Positions 1 to 5,206 of a DNA stretch of 5,394 bases are shown piece by piece. Numbering within the stretch: the stretch's first letter is position 1; every line of letters begins with the position of its first letter. The translations under genes were made by a program, and so were the position numbers. Source of the DNA: Elusimicrobia bacterium CG08_land_8_20_14_0_20_59_10 (GTDB lineage Bacteria > Elusimicrobiota > Elusimicrobia > Elusimicrobiales > UBA9959); the NCBI GenBank assembly GCA_002779045.1, contig PEXO01000172.1, positions 1 through 5,394 on the forward strand, given 5' to 3'. Below the pieces are notes generated by a model, which worked only from the letters and a program-made list of their open reading frames with translations, ran no database searches and was not told the DNA's origin.

Positions 1-35
1 CCATGTCAACCAAAATTGATAAAGGTCAACCGGCT

Positions 36-61
36 GGGCCGCCGGCGCGCTTGCGCGGCCC
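36..61 (-). terminator. GC-rich hairpin after the AlaDH-like gene, possible terminator
   Basis: A perfect 7-bp inverted repeat (GGGCCGC at 36-42 and GCGGCCC at 55-61) lies three bases past the stop codon of the minus-strand gene that ends at 64. No T-run follows it on the minus strand, so it is not a classical intrinsic terminator. It may be a weak terminator or an mRNA 3'-end stabiliser. The rest of 1-63 holds no gene that I can see. Confidence 0.3.
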
Positions 62-63
62 GC

Positions 64-819
64 TCAGAGCACTCTTTCGCCGGCGTCCAGCCGTATCACG
101 GCGTTCTGTATGCAAACGGGGGCTTTTTCCAGCCCGTTGTCCGCCAGTGCCTTGACTAGCGGCGCCAGCTGCAGGCTATAGCGCTTAGAGATATGGAAGG
201 GATCCATGGCCGGCCAGCCCCAGAGCGCAGTGTGGTAGATGCCGGCTACGAGATAGTGCGGTTCGTTCATCTCGCGCTTATTGAACAGTATCACCCGCGC
301 CTGCGCCCGGGAAGCCGCCTGTATGGCGCCGATAGCGATCTTGCCGTGCCCCATTATTTTGACGGTGGCCTTGGCCGGGCTGCGGCCCCAGAGCTCGAAG
401 GCTTTCATCATGCCGGCATAGCCCACCTCGTGCAGGTCCTCTATCATGCGCTCGCCCAGGTGGTCTTTTACCTTCTCCATGGCTATCGCGTTAATGCGCA
501 TCCCCCACAGCAGGCGGGCCAGGTTCAGCCTGTTATGCAGGTGCATCATAGAGAACATGGTAGCACCCGGGCGCATCAGTTTCAGCTCGGTTTCGTTGGG
601 CTCGCGCAGTTTTACCACCAGCGGGCAGGAATAAACCATGGCCTTGGTAGCCGGGTGGGCGCCGGCCTGCCTGTATTCATCGTCCGTAATGCCCGCCCCC
701 AGGCCCGCGTCGCGCTCAACGAATACCTGGCACCTGCGGGCGATGTCCATCAGCTCCTCGGGACGCAGCGCCACGCGTTTCTCATTGCGGCGGTCGTCCA
801 GGGCCAGGCCTATCCTCAT
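64..819 (-). CDS. Compact alanine dehydrogenase / transhydrogenase-like protein
   Basis: The 251-residue product begins like the AlaDH/PNT N-terminal domain: MRIGLAL, then NEKRVAL with Arg15, an acidic-Gly segment (DAGLGAGITDDEY, 37-49), VVKLREP with Lys70, and MMHLH with His93. Arg15, Lys70 and His93 match the pyruvate-binding Arg, Lys and His of alanine dehydrogenases. A glycine-rich start of a Rossmann fold follows (IMGHGKIAIGAIQAA, 155-169), but the protein then passes almost directly to the family's C-terminal helix (YSLQLAPLVKALADNG, 214-229). Family members have about 350-400 residues. Roughly 100 are missing here, including the region of the catalytic Asp of the second domain, so NAD-dependent alanine oxidation is doubtful. 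The start is supported by AAAGGAGG (827-834) seven bases upstream, and its ATG overlaps the stop of the deacetylase gene (ATGA), implying translational coupling. It could be a binding or regulatory derivative, or an enzyme gene with an in-frame internal deletion. The family is fairly sure; the function is not. Confidence 0.75.
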   Translation of the reverse strand: MRIGLALDDRRNEKRVALRPEELMDIARRCQVFVERDAGLGAGITDDEYRQAGAHPATKAMVYSCPLVVKLREPNETELKLMRPGATMFSMMHLHNRLNLARLLWGMRINAIAMEKVKDHLGERMIEDLHEVGYAGMMKAFELWGRSPAKATVKIMGHGKIAIGAIQAASRAQARVILFNKREMNEPHYLVAGIYHTALWGWPAMDPFHISKRYSLQLAPLVKALADNGLEKAPVCIQNAVIRLDAGERVL

Positions 820-1094
820 ATCCCCGCCTCCTTTATCTTTTCAAGGACTTCGCGCGAACCTATGAAGCCGCCGTACATTTTGCAGATAGCCAGGGCAGCG
901 CGTATCTTCAGGCGCATTTTCCACGAGGCAAAATCATAAGTATGGGCCAGCACGGCGACAATGGTCTCCCCGCCGCGCAGGCTCAGGCGCCGGCAGGTCT
1001 TCCAGATATGGAGCAGGGACTGCTGCTCGATATAGACTCCCAGCGGCACTTCGCAGACGCGGCTGCCGCCCGGCCTGCGGTGGTCCTGGTAGTC
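816..1094 (-). CDS. Polysaccharide deacetylase-like protein, C-terminal part (out of frame with the N-terminal part)
   Basis: This frame continues the deacetylase after the frameshift. Read from about 1094 it gives DYQDHRRPGGSRVCEVPLG and then runs to the stop at 816-818, 92 residues in all. The first ATG in this frame is at 1049, but it has no clear ribosome binding site, and I do not think it is a natural start. The segment carries the late NodB-fold strand with a histidine, AHTYDF (about residue 229 of the restored protein), the place where family members have a His in an H-x-Y-D/E context. A basic helical tail follows (REVLEKIKEAGI). Its stop overlaps the start of the AlaDH-like gene by 4 bases. 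Without the N-terminal half it has no metal site and would not be an enzyme. Confidence 0.7.
   Translation of the reverse strand, partial: DYQDHRRPGGSRVCEVPLGVYIEQQSLLHIWKTCRRLSLRGGETIVAVLAHTYDFASWKMRLKIRAALAICKMYGGFIGSREVLEKIKEAGI
827..834 (-). promoter_or_regulatory. Strong Shine-Dalgarno of the AlaDH-like gene
   Basis: AAAGGAGG on the minus strand, seven bases before the ATG at 819. It lies inside the end of the deacetylase reading frame and fixes the start of the downstream gene. It would let that gene be translated even if the frameshift upstream ends deacetylase translation early. Confidence 0.75.
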
Positions 1095-1627
1095 AAGCCG
1101 TAGAAGTTGTCCGGGGCCCCCCGCCAGTCGGAAACCAACTGCTCGCTCTTCACCAGGTAGCGCCCGGGGTCGCAGGAATAATCCAGCGGCAGGTTATTAG
1201 CCTCAAGCAGCGGGATGACGGAAGGGCTGAAGGTCATGAAGCCGCCGCGGTAGGCCAGCGGGGAAAGCCCGGCCTCCCTGAGGCCGCGGGCCAGGCCTTC
1301 TATAACGGGCGCCATCCGGACGGGGTCGGCGTAATGCCAGGCTTTGTACAGTTCTTCCTCGTGACAGTGCACACCCACCTCGCCGCCCAAGGCCTCCACC
1401 TGTTTCCAGACGGCGATAAGCTCCGGACGCAGAAAAAAGTCGCGGACCAGCGGGGAAGTGTGAACGAAATGAAGGAACTTCCCGCCGACAACGGCGGCCA
1501 GCTCTATCTCGGCGCGAATAAAAGGAATGATGCGCGCCGTCACCGGCCTGCGCTCCTCCTCTTTCAGGCTGGTATAGAAATACTCATCCCAGTCGCCGTC
1601 AATTGTAAATACGAAATTAAGGCCCAT
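983..1627 (-). CDS. Polysaccharide deacetylase-like protein (NodB/CE4 fold), N-terminal part, frameshifted
   Basis: The product is probably a metal-dependent deacetylase of N- or O-acetylated envelope or secreted glycans. From the start at 1627, motif 1 is FTIDGDWDEYF with Asp10 and Asp12. The paired histidines are in GVHCHEE (His87, His89). Motif 3 is AYRGGF with Arg127 followed by the alpha-helix SPSVIPLLEANNLPLDYSC. After DNFYGL (about residue 178) this frame becomes Ala/Ser/Thr/Arg-rich and unrelated to the family. The family sequence continues in the -1 frame from about 1094 to 816, and together they give about 270 residues, a normal size. I prefer the ATG at 1627 to the in-frame ATG at 1699: GGAG (1635-1638) sits seven bases upstream, and the -10 and -35 boxes lie between the two, inside the longer version. 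No signal peptide is evident, so the product is probably cytosolic unless the start is misread. It is the first gene of a two-gene operon with the AlaDH-like gene. The exact substrate is unknown. Confidence 0.75.
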   Translation of the reverse strand: MGLNFVFTIDGDWDEYFYTSLKEEERRPVTARIIPFIRAEIELAAVVGGKFLHFVHTSPLVRDFFLRPELIAVWKQVEALGGEVGVHCHEEELYKAWHYADPVRMAPVIEGLARGLREAGLSPLAYRGGFMTFSPSVIPLLEANNLPLDYSCDPGRYLVKSEQLVSDWRGAPDNFYGLTTRTTAGRAAAASAKCRWESISSSSPCSISGRPAGA

Positions 1628-1654
1628 AGTTAAACTCCAGCGCGCGGAGGTATA

Positions 1655-1683
1655 ATTATAATTATAGAACCGGTCCCCCGCAA
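1655..1683 (-). promoter_or_regulatory. Sigma-70-type promoter of the deacetylase operon
   Basis: On the minus strand TTGCGG (1678-1683) is followed after exactly 17 bases by TATAAT (1655-1660), predicting a transcript start near 1648 and a leader of about 20 bases before the ATG at 1627. A second overlapping TATAAT lies at 1661-1666. Both belong to a perfect 16-bp AT palindrome (1651-1666) that stands out in this GC-rich DNA. Confidence 0.65.
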
Positions 1684-1725
1684 CCTTTTTTTCGGCCACC
1701 GGCTTTAGAACACACGGAAGACATG

Positions 1726-1750
1726 AAAACGGCTCCCGCCCCCGGGCGGG
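1726..1750 (-). terminator. Candidate terminator downstream of add
   Basis: On the minus strand, a stem CCCGCC/GGCGGG (1735-1740 with 1745-1750, four-base loop) follows the add stop by about 25 bases. Four spacer bases and then GTTTTC follow it. The T-run is short and set back, so termination may be weak. A second perfect inverted repeat, GCTGCC-CA-GGCAGC (1761-1774), directly abuts the add stop codon and may add to the structure. Confidence 0.45.
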
Positions 1751-1774
1751 GAAATGCGGGGCTGCCCAGGCAGC

Positions 1775-2788
1775 TCAAACGGACAGCTCCCGGGCGGCCT
1801 GCTGTCTTTTATCGGCGGGCAGAAAAGAACCCTCCACCGCGCATTTGAGGGTATATTTCACGTCCCCGGCGGAGAGCCCCATCTTTTCCAAGGCAAGGCC
1901 GTATTCCTTGTTGAGGTGAGTATCGAGTATTTCGGGGTCGTCGGCGCCTATGGTACAGCGCAGCCCGGCCTGGATGAATTTTTTCAGCGGGTGCTCTTCT
2001 ATGGAGGCCACCGCGCGCGTAAGATAATTGCTCCAGGGATTGGTCTCCACGGTAATGCCGGCCCGCTTGATCAGCTCCACGGTGCGGCCGCTGGGGTCCT
2101 CGGCCGCTTTTACGCCGTGGCCTATGCGCCGGGGGAAAAGCGCCGTTATGGTCTCCTCCACCTGCCGGTACTCCCCCTCTTCCCCGGAATGCACCGTAAG
2201 CGGGATATCCGCTTTATGCAGCTTTTTCACCGCGCTCCTGTAGAGCTGGGAGGGATAGGCCGCTTCATTGTCCGCCAGGTCGAAACCTATCACGGTCTTT
2301 TTATTGTCCACGGCGAAATCTATGGTCTTCAGGACCGAGTCCATACCATAGCTGCGCGAGGCTATGATTATGACGCCGCAAACCATATTGGAGGCTTTTT
2401 CGAACTTTACCAGGGCGGAATTTATTATCTCCTGCCCCTTGCGCCAGTCGAGGCCGTTGTTCCTGAACATGAAATCCGGGCTGTAGCGCAGCTCCAGCAG
2501 GCGGATATTCTCCTTCTTATACGCATCCTCCAGGGCCTCGCAGGTGATGCGCTCCACCGCCTCGTAGGAGACAAAAGAGGCCTGCGCCAGCTCGAACATC
2601 TTGAGCACCCCGGAGAGAGACGCGCCGGGCGAGCGCAGTTTATAGACCCGGTCCAGCTCCGCCTCGTCGAAGGTGGGAAGCTTCAGGCCGTGTCTGCGCG
2701 CGATGTCGAGAACGGTGCCGGTGCGCACGCAGCCTTCAATGTGGCGGTGCAGCTCCGCCTTGGGCATCTCCCGTATCGCTTTATCCAT
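1775..2788 (-). CDS. add: Adenosine deaminase
   Basis: The enzyme hydrolytically deaminates adenosine or deoxyadenosine to inosine or deoxyinosine in cytosolic purine salvage, using one zinc ion. The 337-residue length is normal for bacterial family members. The metal and catalytic set is complete: PKAELHRHIEG (His14, His16), LTVHSGEE (zinc His200, catalytic Glu203), RRIGHG (His224) and GADDPEI (Asp283, Asp284), with TNPWSN (249-254) before the last strand. One difference stands out: the segment usually written DLAGDE, whose Gly touches the purine in classical enzymes, reads DLADNE here (170-175). This could shift substrate preference, and related deaminases of adenine or aminodeoxyfutalosine share the fold, so the exact substrate is less sure than the family. 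The ATG has GGGGAAG (2796-2802) seven bases upstream, inside the end of a small chalcone-isomerase-like reading frame that stops four bases before the add start. The two are probably cotranscribed. Confidence 0.9.
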   Translation of the reverse strand: MDKAIREMPKAELHRHIEGCVRTGTVLDIARRHGLKLPTFDEAELDRVYKLRSPGASLSGVLKMFELAQASFVSYEAVERITCEALEDAYKKENIRLLELRYSPDFMFRNNGLDWRKGQEIINSALVKFEKASNMVCGVIIIASRSYGMDSVLKTIDFAVDNKKTVIGFDLADNEAAYPSQLYRSAVKKLHKADIPLTVHSGEEGEYRQVEETITALFPRRIGHGVKAAEDPSGRTVELIKRAGITVETNPWSNYLTRAVASIEEHPLKKFIQAGLRCTIGADDPEILDTHLNKEYGLALEKMGLSAGDVKYTLKCAVEGSFLPADKRQQAARELSV

Positions 2789-2792
2789 CGGG

Positions 2793-2906
2793 CTACTTCC
2801 CCAGCAGTCCGGCCTTCAGGCTCTTATCGGCCGGCTTGTCGCTCAGCCAGACCCTGAACAGCGTGTCCGCGAAATCCTTCCCTTCCACGTCGCCCGCCTT
2901 TTTCAT
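2793..2906 (-). pseudogene. C-terminal remnant of a chalcone-isomerase-like protein (37 codons)
   Basis: The frame encodes 37 residues beginning MKKAGDVEGKDFADTLF and containing RVWLSDKPADKSLKAGLLGK. This is the end of bacterial chalcone-isomerase-like proteins as I know them (a G-x-D-F-A-x-x-L-F-x-x-W-L-G-D-K-P pattern followed by LKKGLLG). Those proteins have roughly 180-200 residues and usually a signal peptide; about four fifths are absent. An in-frame TAG at 2970-2972 and unrelated sequence upstream rule out a full-length version here. Even so the piece has a strong GGAGG (2911-2915) four bases before its ATG and no internal stop. It ends TAG four bases before the add ATG, and the add ribosome binding site lies within its last codons. 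It is either a decayed gene, the tail of one cut by a deletion, or a remnant now serving as a translated leader for add. An alternative ATG is at 2924. Confidence 0.6.
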
Positions 2907-2943
2907 TTTACCTCCAGAGCCCATGCTTTTCCCGGGTCCTGTA

Positions 2944-2952
2944 ATTTTAACA
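2944..2952 (-). promoter_or_regulatory. Possible extended -10 promoter for the remnant-add unit
   Basis: On the minus strand TGTTAAAAT fits an extended -10 (TG-n-TAAAAT). It would start transcription near 2937, about 30 bases before the ATG at 2906. No convincing -35 box is present at the expected distance, so this is a tentative call. Confidence 0.35.
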
Positions 2953-3013
2953 CTTCTCGCGGCATTTCTCTATGAAAACCAGGAAGGCCGCAGCAGCCCG
3001 GTCGGCGCCCATT

Positions 3014-3022
3014 TGATAGAAT
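3014..3022 (+). promoter_or_regulatory. Possible extended -10 promoter for the GT-C/TPR gene
   Basis: TGATAGAAT fits TG-n-TAGAAT, five of six bases of the -10 consensus. It would start transcription near 3029 and give a leader of about 55 bases. No good -35 box is visible. TTGGAA (3030-3035) with TAATAT (3051-3056) is a poorer alternative with 15-base spacing. The region 2907-3083 between the divergent genes holds no coding sequence that I can support. Confidence 0.3.
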
Positions 3023-3083
3023 ATCGGGATTGGAAAGGGGCTGGTGCCGGTAATATGTCCCCGCAGCCCCGCCCGCACAGCCG

Positions 3084-3263
3084 ATGAACCGTATTCTGAC
3101 CGATAAGACCTGGACCCGCCTGGCGCTGCCGGCACTGGCCGCCGCCCTCGTGTTCGCCGTTTTCCTGCCGGCGCTGGATAACGGCTTCCTGGACTGGGAC
3201 GATTCCGTCGGCCTTCTGGCGAACCGGGAGTACAGGGGACTTGGCTGGCAGCAGCTCAAGTGA
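3084..3263 (+). CDS. GT-C/TPR membrane protein, N-terminal fragment ending at a premature TGA
   Basis: This 59-residue reading frame is the true beginning of the protein that continues at 3264 in the same frame. It has a short basic start (MNRILTDKTWTR), a membrane segment (about residues 13-31) and FLDWDDSVGLL (35-45). Asp39-Asp40 are the acidic pair expected in the first extracytoplasmic loop of GT-C glycosyltransferases, which bind metal or sugar-lipid donor there. It then reads YRGLGWQQLK and stops at TGA (3261-3263). Bacterial relatives, as I recall them, have a tryptophan at this point (a pattern like QLRWMFTTF), so the codon was most likely TGG. Alone the fragment would be a one-span peptide with no activity. 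An in-frame TAA at 3051-3053 limits upstream extension. No clear ribosome binding site precedes the ATG at 3084, which makes the start the least certain part. Confidence 0.7.
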   Translation: MNRILTDKTWTRLALPALAAALVFAVFLPALDNGFLDWDDSVGLLANREYRGLGWQQLK

Positions 3264-5144
3264 ATGTTCACCACGTTCGGCCTCGGCCCTTATACGCCCC
3301 TGTGCTGGATCACTCTCGGCTTTGATCATCTCCTCTGGGGACTGAATCCGTTCGGGTATCATCTTGCCAACGCGGTCCTGCACACCCTTAACTGCCTGGT
3401 ATTTTATTTTTTATGCAGGAACCTGCTTTCCCTTGCCGCCGGAACTTCAGCCGCGATAAAGGCCCGGGAATTCTCCTTCGCGGCCGCTTTTGCGGCGCTT
3501 TTTTTCGCCCTCCATCCTTTGCGCGTTGAATCGGTGGCGTGGATCTCGGGCAGGCACGACATACTTTCCTGCCTGTTCTACCTGCTGGCGGTCCTGTGGT
3601 ATATCGCACCGCGCACAGCCGGCCGCGAAAATGATTCCTTCCTGCGCCGGCAGCTATTGCCCCTGACCGCCTTTCTCCTGGCGCTGCTTTCCAAAGGAAT
3701 GGCGATCAGCCTCCCGGTGGCGCTTCTCGTGCTGGATATCTACCCGTTAAAGCGCCTTCCCGGCGGGTCCGGAAAATGGTTTTCGCCGGAAACCCGCCTG
3801 GTCTGGCTGGAGAAGCTCCCTTTTTTCGCCCTTGCCCTGATATTTGGCGCGGTTGGTTATGCGGGCCAGGCGAAAGTGGGCGCATTAGGCTCTTACCAGG
3901 AGTTCGGGGTCGGTTCCCGTGTCTCGCAAATGCTATTCGGGGCTGCGCTCTACCTGCAAAAAACCCTGGCGCCGCTGGACCTGTCGCCTTTCTACCGGCT
4001 TCCCGGGGAGGGCGGTCTTTTGAACTGGCGGATACTGTTATCCGCAACGGTAATAGCGGCGCTCACAGCCGCCGTGATCGCCCTGCGCAGGCGCAGACCG
4101 GCATTCCTTGCGGTATGGGCCTGCTACCTGGCTATGCTCGCCCCGGTATCCGGCATAGTGAAAATAAACGCGTATGCCGCCGCGGACCGCTACTCCTATC
4201 TCTCCTGCCTGGGTTTTGCGGTCCTTGCCGGGGCCGGATTTCTGTCGTGCAGGCAAGCTGCCGCCGGGCGCGTTAAAAATATCTGTCTGGCCGTCGCGTG
4301 CCTGATACTCCTGGCTCTTGGCCTCCTTACCTGGCGCCAGGAGAAGGTCTGGCGTGATACCGAAACCTTATGGCGGCAAGCTATTACCGCGGATCCGGAA
4401 AGCGGCTATGCGCGGACCAGGCTTGGTTTTGTGCTGGAGAAACAGGGAAAAACGGACCAGGCCATTCTTCACTATAAGGAAGCGTTACGGCTGGATCCGC
4501 GCAATGTGCAGGCCAATATCTATCTGGGCCATGCCCTGTCCTCGCAGGGCAGTTCGGATAAGGCGGCAGGGCATTACCTTAAGGCGGCAGAACTCAGGCC
4601 GGATGATACCAATATCAATCAAAGCGGTATCCTGGCCGCGCAGGGCCGGCTTGACGAAGCCCTGGATAGCGGCCTGACGGCGCTGAAGTCCGACCCGGAC
4701 GATGCCAAGGAACACAATAACCTGGGGCAGAACCTTGCAGCGCGCGGCAGGTTCGGCGAAGCGGTGGACCATTACAGGACGGCCCTGAGAATTACTCCCG
4801 GCCTTGCCGAGGCACACAACAATCTGGGCACGGCCCTGTCCGCGCTGGGGCGGCTGGACGAGGCCGTCGGGGAATACCGGGAAGCGCTGAGGCTCAAACC
4901 CGGTTTTGCCTTAGCGCATTACAGCCTGGGAGCGGTGCTCTACAAGCAGGGCAAGCTGGACGAGGCCGGCCGGCAGTACGAGGCGGCGCTGAAGATAGCC
5001 CCGGAATACGCGGAGGCCCACTATAACCTCAGTTTTGTACGCTACAACCAGGGCAGGAAGCAGCAGGCTCTTGAACACTATAAAAGGGCTTTACAGCTAG
5101 CTCCCGGCCTGCGCCCCGCCGCCGCAGCGCAGGGAAAGCGCTGA
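3264..5144 (+). CDS. TMTC-like GT-C glycosyltransferase domain with C-terminal TPR repeats (main open frame)
   Basis: The 626-residue frame holds most of a polytopic inner-membrane protein resembling eukaryotic TMTC O-mannosyltransferases and their bacterial TPR relatives. These transfer sugar from a lipid-linked donor to proteins outside the cytoplasm. Residues 1-30 are the conserved MFTTFGLGPYTPLCW loop. About ten hydrophobic spans lie between 34 and 356. Family motifs are HPLRVESVAWISGRHD (84-99), LLSKGMAISLP (141-151) and AYAAADRYSYLSCLG (303-317). From 379 to 614 there are seven TPR units ending in D/T/K/A-P, the third (447-478) two residues short. The tail is Ala/Pro-rich. The ATG directly follows the in-frame TGA, has no ribosome binding site and would omit the first membrane span and the Asp-Asp pair, so I do not think it is the natural start. 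Read through, the protein has 686 residues from 3084. TPR domains here probably bind acceptor proteins; substrate and sugar are unknown. Confidence 0.85.
   Translation: MFTTFGLGPYTPLCWITLGFDHLLWGLNPFGYHLANAVLHTLNCLVFYFLCRNLLSLAAGTSAAIKAREFSFAAAFAALFFALHPLRVESVAWISGRHDILSCLFYLLAVLWYIAPRTAGRENDSFLRRQLLPLTAFLLALLSKGMAISLPVALLVLDIYPLKRLPGGSGKWFSPETRLVWLEKLPFFALALIFGAVGYAGQAKVGALGSYQEFGVGSRVSQMLFGAALYLQKTLAPLDLSPFYRLPGEGGLLNWRILLSATVIAALTAAVIALRRRRPAFLAVWACYLAMLAPVSGIVKINAYAAADRYSYLSCLGFAVLAGAGFLSCRQAAAGRVKNICLAVACLILLALGLLTWRQEKVWRDTETLWRQAITADPESGYARTRLGFVLEKQGKTDQAILHYKEALRLDPRNVQANIYLGHALSSQGSSDKAAGHYLKAAELRPDDTNINQSGILAAQGRLDEALDSGLTALKSDPDDAKEHNNLGQNLAARGRFGEAVDHYRTALRITPGLAEAHNNLGTALSALGRLDEAVGEYREALRLKPGFALAHYSLGAVLYKQGKLDEAGRQYEAALKIAPEYAEAHYNLSFVRYNQGRKQQALEHYKRALQLAPGLRPAAAAQGKR
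4398..5105 (+). repeat. Seven tandem TPR units in the GT-C/TPR protein
   Basis: Seven consecutive 34-residue units (the third 32) show the TPR pattern: Leu-Gly near positions 7-8, a Gly-(Lys/Arg) turn near 15, Asp/Glu-Ala near 19-20, Tyr near 24, Ala-Leu near 27-28 and Pro at 32-34. Units 4 to 7 are the most regular (for example AEAHNNLGTALSALGRLDEA). The helices would form a superhelical groove for peptide binding on one side of the membrane. Confidence 0.85.
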
Positions 5145-5164
5145 AAATGAAGGGCGTTTACCCC

Positions 5165-5186
5165 GGAAATTCCCGGCGGGATTTCC
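5165..5186 (+). terminator. Hairpin after the GT-C/TPR gene, possible terminator or attenuator arm
   Basis: GGAAAT (5165-5170) and ATTTCC (5181-5186) pair. The stem continues with CCC/GGG inside (5172-5174 with 5178-5180), one bulged T and a GGC loop, about 20 bases past the stop codon. No T-run follows, so Rho-independent termination is uncertain. The right arm overlaps a second inverted repeat that surrounds the next promoter. Confidence 0.4.
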
Positions 5187-5200
5187 CCGTATAAGTTCAG

Positions 5201-5206
5201 TATAAT
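5201..5206 (+). promoter_or_regulatory. -10 box of the exported-protein gene
   Basis: A perfect TATAAT stands 81 bases before the ATG at 5282, in an otherwise GC-rich gap. No clear -35 hexamer is found 16-18 bases upstream. The box lies in the loop of an inverted repeat TTTCCCCGT (5182-5190) / ACGGGGAAA (5214-5222), which may be an operator or a leader hairpin. Confidence 0.45.

Noticed and set aside
5..31. Direct repeat GTCAACC at 5-11 and 25-31 as an operator or att site
   Set aside because: Only two 7-bp copies at the window edge, with no adjacent integrase, tRNA or gene start to give them meaning.
193..939. A 248-codon plus-strand open frame opposite the AlaDH-like gene
   Set aside because: It is antisense to a gene with a strong ribosome binding site and family motifs. 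Its composition (many His, Gln, Arg, Gly) is typical of a shadow frame.
1094..1127. Programmed -1 frameshifting in the deacetylase
   Set aside because: The direction is right, but the G6 run in its frame (CGG GGG GCC) does not form an X-XXY-YYZ heptamer, and I found no convincing downstream structure or reason for two products.
1628..1699. N-terminal extension of the deacetylase to the ATG at 1699
   Set aside because: The extra 24 residues show no family similarity and overlap the -35/-10 promoter. The ATG at 1627 has a well-spaced GGAG.
1754..2857. A 367-codon plus-strand open frame opposite adenosine deaminase
   Set aside because: It lies antisense to a clear family member with all active-site motifs, has no recognisable motif of its own, and its length follows from the GC-rich codon use of the real gene.
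3261..3263. TGA as selenocysteine, or as a reassigned Trp codon
   Set aside because: The position is Trp-like rather than Cys-like in relatives I recall and I see no SECIS-like hairpin just after it. Several genes in the window end properly at TGA, so a nonsense change or base error is simpler.
2903..3274. Minus-strand open frames between add and the GT-C/TPR gene as the missing chalcone-isomerase N-terminus
   Set aside because: Their translations are Arg/Ser/Gly/Ala-rich without a signal peptide or the family's strands, and they overlap the real plus-strand coding start at 3084.
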